This document shows positions 19,461-27,660 of a DNA stretch of 64,000 nt, one piece after another. The DNA lies in the NCBI GenBank assembly GCA_036925085.1, contig JAUPFP010000109.1, positions 124,001 through 188,000 on the forward strand, written 5' to 3'. Source of the stretch: Brachycybe producta (lineage: Eukaryota > Arthropoda > Diplopoda > Playtdesmida > Andrognathidae). The position numbers were made by a program, and so were the translations under genes. Each line of letters opens with the position of its first letter. The stretch's first letter is position 1. The notes beneath the pieces were generated by a model that worked only from the letters and a program-made list of their open reading frames with translations, searched no databases and was not told the DNA's origin.

Positions 19461-20462
19461 ATGGGACCCTGGAATTTCACACCTCGATGGGGAAGTCGGG
19501 AAACACAAGTATATAGCCAACGCCAGGCTGGTCACCAGCACTTCGGAAACAATTCTGGAAGAACAAGGATGTCACAGTGCAACGAAACAACGGGAAGCCA
19601 GGACGATGCCATCCCTGACCCATCTACTAGGATGGACTCGGATGACACGACAACGCAGCAACTCGGCATCGAGGAAGTCGGGGACGACACAGCGTGCGCC
19701 GTCGACCTAACGACGTCAACTGCCTCGTCTCGCCATATCGCCGCAGCCTCAGCAACCCCCGTACTAACTTTGCCGCAAGTGACACAACCTTTTCGCATAC
19801 CAACAGTCACTACCAGGAGACTACCGGTATATCGACCGCTTCGTCAGGAAGCACGATGTGAAAGATTGCTAAATAATTGCTGGGCACTCTGGCAACGACA
19901 GGTGCGGCCCGCGAACACCTATTACGTCGGTCATTATGACCTGATGGAGGGATTTCCGCGCCTCTACATACCGGAGGAAGGGCGCTACGTTGTAGGAATG
20001 TCATACTACCTGCAACTCTCTATGGCCGTCGTAATTCCGTCCACCCGGTACATCGAAATATACCAGTTTGCCGAGCAGCCCATCACTCCAGCATTGGGCG
20101 CCCTTCAGCAGGCTTTCTTTAACAGTCTCCTGGGAGTTCCACTTAACGGAGCATACAGCATTGCCCGAATGATCGTTTGGAGGACCCGCGCCACTTACCA
20201 GGCCGCCATCCTGTGGGACGCCGTTTACGGTGTCCTCACCGGGCAACCACCGGCCCGACTGATCACCGCCGACGCCACCGTCCACCGAAGTTTCATGGAA
20301 AGTCTCCGGGGCTTCGACAACGGATGGATTGTCGCCGCCTGGGAATCTTATCATCCCTGGCTGCGGAGCCACCTCCTCCACTCACCGTCAGACCCCCTAC
20401 AAGCACTTCACAGATATGTTTCGGCATGTACATGTGCATGCAATCAACCAACGTGGGTATAG
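19461..20462 (+). CDS. Uncharacterised second ORF of the retrotransposon
   Basis: The frame is open from 19212 to the TAG at 20460. The first ATG (19461) gives 333 residues; the next in-frame ATG (19569, A at -3) gives 297. I do not recognise the protein. The first 120 or so residues are Thr/Ser/Asp-rich and probably disordered. The rest is rich in Trp, Tyr, Ala and Leu and looks like a compact helical domain, ending in a small cysteine cluster, SACTCACNQ. There is no signal peptide, clear membrane span or furin-like site, so it is unlikely to be an envelope protein. Its position after pol, and the lack of a recognisable Gag upstream, leave open a structural (capsid-like) or accessory role. 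Codon and base use resemble pol, and 1.25 kb without a stop supports coding. Confidence 0.7.
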   Translation: MGPWNFTPRWGSRETQVYSQRQAGHQHFGNNSGRTRMSQCNETTGSQDDAIPDPSTRMDSDDTTTQQLGIEEVGDDTACAVDLTTSTASSRHIAAASATPVLTLPQVTQPFRIPTVTTRRLPVYRPLRQEARCERLLNNCWALWQRQVRPANTYYVGHYDLMEGFPRLYIPEEGRYVVGMSYYLQLSMAVVIPSTRYIEIYQFAEQPITPALGALQQAFFNSLLGVPLNGAYSIARMIVWRTRATYQAAILWDAVYGVLTGQPPARLITADATVHRSFMESLRGFDNGWIVAAWESYHPWLRSHLLHSPSDPLQALHRYVSACTCACNQPTWV

Positions 20463-20514
20463 ATTAGAAAACCGTGTGGCCACCGCCAATTGGGGTGGTG
20501 AGCTCGAAAAATAT

Positions 20515-20536
20515 AAAGAAAAAAAAAAGAAAAGAA
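20515..20536 (+). promoter_or_regulatory. Internal polypurine tract
   Basis: An uninterrupted purine run of 22 bases, mainly A with scattered G, about 270 bp before the 3' LTR. It is longer than the tract next to the LTR and could act as an extra plus-strand primer. It could equally be a simple A-rich stretch. Confidence 0.4.
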
Positions 20537-20652
20537 TTCTGTTATAACTGCTTTATGTATAAATAAGTATTTCTTGTAAATTTCCATAGGAACTCGCCAC
20601 CCAGCGAGTATTAATTGTGTTTGCCTTTTTATTTTCAGAATTTGCATTTTCA

Positions 20653-20684
20653 AAGGGCGCTGACACTTTGGTGCCAGTGCCTTT
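20653..20684 (+). other. 3' region hairpin with tetraloop
   Basis: A 14-bp stem (one mismatch, two G-T pairs) closes a TTTG loop; its core GGCGCTGACAC faces GTGCCAGTGCC. It sits between the splice-like acceptor at 20638 and the donor at 20706. Such a structure may serve RNA packaging, export or stability; none is demonstrated. Confidence 0.5.
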
Positions 20685-20766
20685 CCATAACCACCTCTGT
20701 ACACGGTAAGTCCTCAGCCACCCATGTCTCCCCGCTGCGTAACTTGAAAACCTTCCACCCTTGGCT

Positions 20767-20786
20767 GGAGTACGAGGACGTACTCC
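20767..20786 (+). other. Perfect hairpin before the 3' LTR
   Basis: GGAGTACG (20767-20774) and CGTACTCC (20779-20786) pair perfectly around AGGA. It lies 18 bases upstream of the 3' LTR and 10 bases before the putative polypurine tract, so it could influence plus-strand priming or 3'-end formation. Confidence 0.55.
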
Positions 20787-20796
20787 AAGCAAAGTT

Positions 20797-20802
20797 GGAG
20801 GG
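20797..20802 (+). promoter_or_regulatory. Putative polypurine tract at the 3' LTR
   Basis: GGAGGG, two bases before the TG of the 3' LTR, is where the plus-strand primer normally lies. It is short, and the purine context is broken by TT at 20795-20796, so the call rests mostly on position. Confidence 0.45.
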
Positions 20803-20985
20803 TATGTAACACCCTGTAAATCGTGATCCCGCCAAAACCATAGCCTGGGGGGTAAACAACTCTCAACCGTCCCTCCCATCTCTCTGACTCACCTTTCTGA
20901 CTCATGCCCAAGTGGCGGATTGATACATAAAGGACCATGGTCACTTGGACCTGGTTACACCTCGCAGGTGTACACAGGTCCAAGG

Positions 20986-20992
20986 TATAAAA
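20986..20992 (+). promoter_or_regulatory. TATA box copy in the 3' LTR
   Basis: Identical to 11620-11626. If active it would start transcripts about 0.5 kb before the right satellite arm and read into the repeat, producing C-poor satellite RNA. Confidence 0.6.
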
Positions 20993-21124
20993 GGACCATG
21001 TTCCTCTTTGTTCCTCAGTTCTTTCCTTTGCCTGTTTTTGCGATACATTCCAAATCATGGGCCTGAGGATTTCCAGTTAGTATATTACTATTCACCCTTG
21101 TATCTGTACTTCTTACAAGGAATG

Positions 21125-21130
21125 AATAAA
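21125..21130 (+). terminator. LTR polyadenylation signal, 3' copy
   Basis: AATAAA in the same position of the 3' LTR. This is the expected polyadenylation signal of full-length and any spliced element RNA. Confidence 0.65.
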
Positions 21131-21497
21131 AGTGTTGTAACAAGAAGTAGCGTTGTCTCTATGTTTATGTAAATAACTTCTCTTCAGAGGCCGGAGGTTT
21201 CATAGGGCAGGAGCTATACGATTCTCAGCAGCTACAACATCTTCTCTAGTCGGAATACCGATGGAGAAGATGTATATCAGCATCAACCGGAAGCCGGAAG
21301 AGAGAGAGATGGCCGCCACTCTCCTGCATCGATTTCACCCCCATGCAGAAGAGTGACTACAATCTATCTCCATCCAGCTCTCTCTACAGCTCGGATCTTC
21401 TCTGTGCAGGTGTCGTACTGCTCAGAGAAGAAACGAAAAGTAGAAAATGTCATCTAAAGGTTGGTAATAAAATATTGGTTGATGTCAAAAGCTCACA

Positions 21498-21501
21498 GAA
21501 G
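21498..21501. repeat. Target-site duplication GAAG, right copy
   Basis: The right partner of 11435-11438. The next bases, TTAAAGTTAAAGTC, continue the satellite exactly where paralogous empty sites do. Confidence 0.8.
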
Positions 21502-22548
21502 TTAAAGTTAAAGTCGAAGTCGATGTTGAAGTGGAAGTTGAACTTGAAGTTGAAGTTTAAGTTGAAGTTAAAGTTAATGTTGAAGTTGAAGTTGAAGTTG
21601 AAGTTGAAGTTGAAGTTGAAGTTGAAGTTGAAGTTGAAGTTGAAGTTGAAGTTGAAGTTGAAGTTGAAGTTGAAGTTGAAGTTGAAGTTGAAGTTGAAGT
21701 TGAAGTTGAAGTTAAAGTTGAAGTTATTGTTGAAGTTGAAGTTAAAGTAAAAGTTGAAGTTGAAGTTGAAGTTGAAGTTGAAGTTAAAGTTGAAGTTAAA
21801 GTTGAAGTTATTGTTGAAGTTGAAGTTGAAGTAAAAATTGAAGTTAAAGTTAATGTTGAAGTTGAAGTTAAAGTAAAAGTTGAAGTTGAAGTTGAAGTTG
21901 AAGTTGAAGTTGAAGTTGAACTTGAAGTTGAAGTTAAAATTGAAGTTAAAGTTAATGTTGAAGTTGAAGTTAAAGTAAAAGTTGAAGTTGAAGTTGAAGT
22001 TGAAGTTGAAGTTGAAGTTGAAGTTGAAGTTGAAGTTGAAGTTGAAGTTGAAGTTGAAGTTGAAGTTGAAGTTGAAGTTGAAGTTGAAGTTGAAGTTGAA
22101 GTTAAAGTTGAAGTTGAAGTTGAAGTTGAAATTGAAGTTGAAGCTGAAGTTGAAGTTAAAGTTGAAGTCGAAGTCGATGTTGAAGTGGAAGTTGAAGTTG
22201 ATTTTGAAGTTGAAGTTGAAGTTGAAGTTGAAGTTGAAGTTGAAGTTGAAGTTGAAGTTGAAGTTGAAGTTGAAGTTGAAGTTGAAGTTGAAGTTGAAGT
22301 TGAAGTTAAAGTTGAAGTTGAAGTTAAAGTGAAAATGAAGTTGAAGTTGAAGTTGAAGTTGAAGTTGAAGTTGAAGTTAATGTTGAAGTTGGAGTTGAAG
22401 TTGAAGTTAATGATAAATTGAAATTAACATTGAAGTTGAAGTTGAAGTTGAAGTTGAAGTTGAAGTTGAAGTTGAAGTTGAAGTTGAAGTTAAAGTTAAA
22501 GTCGAAGTCGATGTTGAAGTGGAAGTTGAACTTGAAGTTGAAGTTTAA

Positions 22549-25500
22549 GTTGAAGTTAAAGTTAATGTTGAAGTTGAAGTTGAAGTTGAAGTTGAAGTTG
22601 AAGTTGAAGTTGAAGTTGAAGTTGAAGTTGAAGTTGAAGTTGAAGTTCAAGTTGAAGTTCAAGTTGAAGTTCAAGTTGAAGTTCAAGTTGAAGTTCAAGT
22701 TGAAGTTGAAATTGAAGTTGAAGTTGAAGTCGATGTTGAAGTGGAAGTTGAACTTGAAGTTGAAGTTAAAGTTGAAGTTAAAGTTAATGTTGAAGTTGAA
22801 GTTAAAGTAAAAGTTGAAGTTGAAGTTGAAGTTGAAGTAAAAGTTGAAGTTAAAGTTAATGTTGAAGTTGAAGTTAAAGTAAAAGTTGAAGTTGAAGTTG
22901 AAGTTGAAGTTGAAGTTGAATTTGAAGTTGACATTGAAATTGATGTTGAAGTTGAAGTTGAAGTTGAAGTTGAATTTGAAGTTGACGTTGAAGTTGAAGT
23001 TGAAGTTGAAGTTTAAGTTGAAGTTGAAGTTGAAGTTGAAGTTGAAGTTGAAGTTGATGTTGAAGTTGAAGTTAAAATTGAAGTTGAAGTTAAAGTTTTG
23101 GTGGAAGTTAATGTCGAAGTTGAAGTTTAATTTGAAGTAGAAGTTGAAGTTGAAGTTGAAGTTGAAGTTGAAGTTGAAGTTGAAGTTGAAGTTGAAGTTG
23201 AAGTTGATGTTGAAGTTGAAGTTAAAGTTGAAGTTATTGTTGAAGTTGAAGTTAAAGTAAAAGTTGAAGTTAAAGTAAAAGTTGAAGTTGAAGTTGAAGT
23301 TGAAGTTGAAGTTGAAGTTGAAGTTGAAGTTGAAGTTGAAGTTGAAGTTGAAGTTGAAGTTGAAGTTGAAGTTGAAGTTGAAGTTAATGTTGAAGTTGAA
23401 GTTAAAATTGAAGTTGAAGTTAAAGTTTTGGTGGAAGTTAATGTCGAAGTTGAAGTTGAATTTGAAGTAGAAGTTGAAGTTGAAGTTGAAGTTGAAGTTG
23501 AAGTTGAAGTTGAAGTTGATGTTGAAGTTGAAGTTAAAGTTGAAGTTATTGTTGAAGTTGAAGTTAAAGTAAAAGTTGAAGTTAAAGTAAAAGTTGAAGT
23601 TGAAGTTGAAGTTGAAGTTGAAGTTGAAGTTGAAGTTGAAGTTGAAGTTGAAGTTGAAGTTGAAGTTAAAATTGAAGTTAAAGTTAATGTTGAAGTTGGA
23701 GTTGAAGTTGAAGTTAATGATAAATTAAAATTAACATTGAAGTTGAAGTTGAAGTTGAAGTTGATGTTGAAGTTGAAGTTGAAGTTAAAGTTAAAGTCGA
23801 AGTCGATGTTGAAGTGGAAGTTGAACTTGAAGTTGAAGTTGAAGTTGAAGTTAAAGTTAATGTTGAAGTTGAAGTTGAAGTTGAAGTTGAAGTTGAAGTT
23901 GAAGTTGAAGTTGAAGTTGAAGTTGAAGTTCAAGTTCAAGTTGAAGTTCAAGTTGAAGTTCAAGTTGAAGTTCAAGTTGAAGTTCAAGTTGAAGTTGAAA
24001 TTGAAGTTGAAGTTGAAGTCGATGTTGAAGTGGAAGTTGAACTTGAAGTTGAAGTTAAAGTTGAAGTTAAAGTTAATGTTGAAGTTGAAGTTAAAGTAAA
24101 AGTTGAAGTTGAAGTTGAAGTTGAAGTAAAAGTTGAAGTTAAAGTTAATGTTGAAGTTGAAGTTAAAGTAAAAGTTGAAGTTGAAGTTGAAGTTGAAGTT
24201 GAATTTGAAGTTGACATTGAAATTGATGTTGAAGTTGAAGTTGAAGTTGAAGTTGAATTTGAAGTTGACGTTGAAGTTGAAGTTGAAGTTTAAGTTTAAG
24301 TTGAAGTTGAAGTTGAAGTTGAAGTTGAAGTTGAAGTTGAAGTTGAAGTTGAAGTTGAAGTTGAAGTTGAAGTTGAAGTTGAAGTTGAAGTTGAAGTTGA
24401 AGTTAAAGTTGAAATTAAAGTTAAGGTTAAAGTGGAATTTGAATTTGAAGTTGAAGTTGAATTTGAAGTTGTAGTTGAATTTGAAGTTGAAGTTTTAGTT
24501 AAAGTTGAAGTTAATGTTGAAGTAAATGTTGAAGTTGAAATTGAAGTTAAAATTAAAGTTAAAGGTGAAGTTGATGTTGAAGTTGAAGTTGAAGTTGAAG
24601 TTGAAGTTGAAGTCAAGTTGAAGTTGAAGTTGAAGTTGAAGTCAAAGTGGAAGTGGAAGTGGAAGTAGAAGTGGTAGTTGAAGTTGAAGTTTAAGTTGAA
24701 GTTAAAGTTAATGTTGAAGTTGAAGTTGAAGTTGAAGTTTAAGTTGAAGTTGAAGTTGAAATTGAAGTTGAAGTTGAAGTTGAAGTTGAAGTTGAAGTTG
24801 AAGTTGAAGTTGAAGTTGAAGTTGAAGTTGAAGTTGAAGTTGAAGTTGAAGTTGAAGTTGAAGTTAAAGTTGAAGTTGAAGTTGAAGTTGAAATTGAAGT
24901 TGAAGCTGAAGTTGAAGTTAAAGTTGAAGTTGAATTTGCAGTTGAAGTTGAATTTGAAGTTGAATTTGAAGTTGAAGTTGAAGTTAAAGTTAAAGTCGAA
25001 GTCGATGTTGAAGTGGAAGTTGAACTTGAAGTTGAAGTTTAAGTTGAAGTTAAAGTTAATGTTGAAGTTGAAGTTGAAGTTGAAGTTGAAGTTGAAGTTG
25101 AAGTTGAAGTTGAAGTTTAAGTTGAAGTTAAAGTTAATGTTGAAGTTGAAGTTGAAGTTGAAGTTGAAGTTGAAGTTGAAGTTGAAGTTGAAGTTGAAGT
25201 TGAAGTTGAAGTTGAAGTTCAAGTTGAAGTTCAAGTTGAAGTTCAAGTTGAAGTTCAAGTTGAAGTTCAAGTTGAAGTTGAAATTGAAGTTGAAGTTGAA
25301 GTCGATGTTGAAGTGGAAGTTGAACTTGAAGTTGAAGTTAAAGTTGAAGTTAAAGTTAATGTTGAAGTTGAAGTTAAAGTAAAAGTTGAAGTTGAAGTTG
25401 AAGTTGAAGTAAAAGTTGAAGTTAAAGTTAATGTTGAAGTTGAAGTTAAAGTAAAAGTTGAAGTTGAAGTTGAAGTTGAAGTTGAATTTGAAGTTGACAT

Positions 25501-27660
25501 TGAAATTGATGTTGAAGTTGAAGTTGAAGTTGAAGTTGAATTTGAAGTTGACGTTGAAGTTGAAGTTGAAGTTGAAGTTTAAGTTGAAGTTGAAGTTGAA
25601 GTTGAAGTTGAAGTTGAAGTTGATGTTGAAGTTGAAGTTAAAATTGAAGTTGAAGTTAAAGTTTTGGTGGAAGTTAATGTCGAAGTTGAAGTTTAATTTG
25701 AAGTAGAAGTTGAAGTTGAAGTTGAAGTTGAAGTTGAAGTTGAAGTTGAAGTTGAAGTTGAAGTTGAAGTTGATGTTGAAGTTGAAGTTAAAGTTGAAGT
25801 TATTGTTGAAGTTGAAGTTAAAGTAAAAGTTGAAGTTAAAGTAAAAGTTGAAGTTGAAGTTGAAGTTGAAGTTGAAGTTGAAGTTGAAGTTGAAGTTGAA
25901 GTTGAAGTTGAAGTTGAAGTTGAAGTTGAAGTTGAAGTTGAAGTTGAAGTTAATGTTGAAGTTGAAGTTAAAATTGAAGTTGAAGTTAAAGTTTTGGTGG
26001 AAGTTAATGTCGAAGTTGAAGTTGAATTTGAAGTAGAAGTTGAAGTTGAAGTTGAAGTTGAAGTTGAAGTTGAAGTTGAAGTTGATGTTGAAGTTGAAGT
26101 TAAAGTTGAAGTTATTGTTGAAGTTGAAGTTAAAGTAAAAGTTGAAGTTAAAGTAAAAGTTGAAGTTGAAGTTGAAGTTGAAGTTGAAGTTGAAGTTGAA
26201 GTTGAAGTTGAAGTTGAAGTTGAAGTTGAAGTTAAAATTGAAGTTAAAGTTAATGTTGAAGTTGGAGTTGAAGTTGAAGTTAATGATAAATTAAAATTAA
26301 CATTGAAGTTGAAGTTGAAGTTGAAGTTGATGTTGAAGTTGAAGTTGAAGTTAAAGTTAAAGTCGAAGTCGATGTTGAAGTGGAAGTTGAACTTGAAGTT
26401 GAAGTTGAAGTTGAAGTTAAAGTTAATGTTGAAGTTGAAGTTGAAGTTGAAGTTGAAGTTGAAGTTGAAGTTGAAGTTGAAGTTGAAGTTGAAGTTGAAG
26501 TTCAAGTTCAAGTTGAAGTTCAAGTTGAAGTTCAAGTTGAAGTTCAAGTTGAAGTTCAAGTTGAAGTTGAAATTGAAGTTGAAGTTGAAGTCGATGTTGA
26601 AGTGGAAGTTGAACTTGAAGTTGAAGTTAAAGTTGAAGTTAAAGTTAATGTTGAAGTTGAAGTTAAAGTAAAAGTTGAAGTTGAAGTTGAAGTTGAAGTA
26701 AAAGTTGAAGTTAAAGTTAATGTTGAAGTTGAAGTTAAAGTAAAAGTTGAAGTTGAAGTTGAAGTTGAAGTTGAATTTGAAGTTGACATTGAAATTGATG
26801 TTGAAGTTGAAGTTGAAGTTGAAGTTGAATTTGAAGTTGACGTTGAAGTTGAAGTTGAAGTTTAAGTTTAAGTTGAAGTTGAAGTTGAAGTTGAAGTTGA
26901 AGTTGAAGTTGAAGTTGAAGTTGAAGTTGAAGTTGAAGTTGAAGCTGAAGTTGAAGTTGAAGTTGAAGTTGAAGTTAAAGTTGAAATTAAAGTTAAGGTT
27001 AAAGTGGAATTTGAATTTGAAGTTGAAGTTGAATTTGAAGTTGTAGTTGAATTTGAAGTTGAAGTTTTAGTTAAAGTTGAAGTTAATGTTGAAGTAAATG
27101 TTGAAGTTGAAATTGAAGTTAAAATTAAAGTTAAAGGTGAAGTTGATGTTGAAGTTGAAGTTGAAGTTGAAGTTGAAGTTGAAGTCAAGTTGAAGTTGAA
27201 GTTGAAGTTGAAGTCAAAGTGGAAGTGGAAGTGGAAGTAGAAGTGGTAGTTGAAGTTGAAGTTTAAGTTGAAGTTAAAGTTAATGTTGAAGTTGAAGTTG
27301 AAGTTGAAGTTTAAGTTGAAGTTGAAGTTGAAATTGAAGTTGAAGTTGAAGTTGAAGTTGAAGTTGAAGTTGAAGTTGAAGTTGAAGTTGAAGTTGAAGT
27401 TGAAGTTGAAGTTGAAGTTGAAGTTGAAGTTGAAGTTAAAGTTGAAGTTGAAGTTGAAGTTGAAATTGAAGTTGAAGCTGAAGTTGAAGTTAAAGTTGAA
27501 GTTGAATTTGCAGTTGAAGTTGAATTTGAAGTTGAATTTGAAGTTGAAGTTGAAGTTAAAGTTAAAGTCGAAGTCGATGTTGAAGTGGAAGTTGAACTTG
27601 AAGTTGAAGTTTAAGTTGAAGTTAAAGTTAATGTTGAAGTTGAAGTTGAAGTTGAAGTTG
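22549..27660. repeat. Tandem higher-order repeat, unit 2572 bp, two copies
   Basis: Landmarks at 22695, 23984, 24175, 24432 and 24678 recur at exactly +2572 (25267, 26556, 26747, 27004, 27250). Landmarks between 23127 and 23814 recur at +2566, so two compensating one-hexamer indels separate the copies. One substitution is visible at about 26945, where GAAGCTG stands in place of GAAGTTG. Each copy itself holds two module A cores 1289 bp apart. The near-identity implies a recent duplication by unequal exchange. Confidence 0.85.

Larger units (their letters stand above)
20463..20804 (+). other. 3' untranslated region of the retrotransposon
   Basis: No gene is seen. From 5' to 3' it contains a 22-base all-purine tract (20515-20536), a splice-acceptor-like run TTTTTATTTTCAG ending at 20638, a stable hairpin at 20653-20684, a strong splice-donor-like GTAAGT at 20706, a perfect hairpin at 20767-20786, and GGAGGG just before the LTR. 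Confidence 0.7.
11439..21497 (+). mobile_element. Intact Ty3/gypsy-type LTR retrotransposon
   Basis: A 10,059-bp element with a complete set of structural parts: 5' LTR, primer-binding site, leader, protease-RT-RNase H-integrase ORF, a second ORF, a weak polypurine tract and a 3' LTR. The domain order places it in the Ty3/gypsy group (Metaviridae), since integrase lies after RNase H. LTR ends are TG and CA, and the element is flanked by GAAG on both sides. The LTRs are almost identical and the main ORF has no stop or frameshift, so it is a recent and possibly still autonomous insertion. No zinc-knuckle Gag, envelope or chromodomain is recognisable. Base composition is near 50% GC with many CpGs, unlike the satellite around it. 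Other copies in the genome would be expected but cannot be seen here. Confidence 0.95.
20805..21497 (+). repeat. 3' long terminal repeat, 693 bp
   Basis: A direct repeat of the 5' LTR, 7 bp longer because CCGGAAG is tandemly doubled near 21290. Since both LTRs are copied from one template at integration, the few differences arose afterwards or during the last reverse transcription. This copy supplies the polyadenylation signal for element transcripts. Confidence 0.95.

Noticed and set aside
19461..20462. Envelope gene, making the element an errantivirus-like endogenous virus
   Set aside because: No signal peptide, clear transmembrane segment, cleavage site or fusion-peptide-like stretch is visible.
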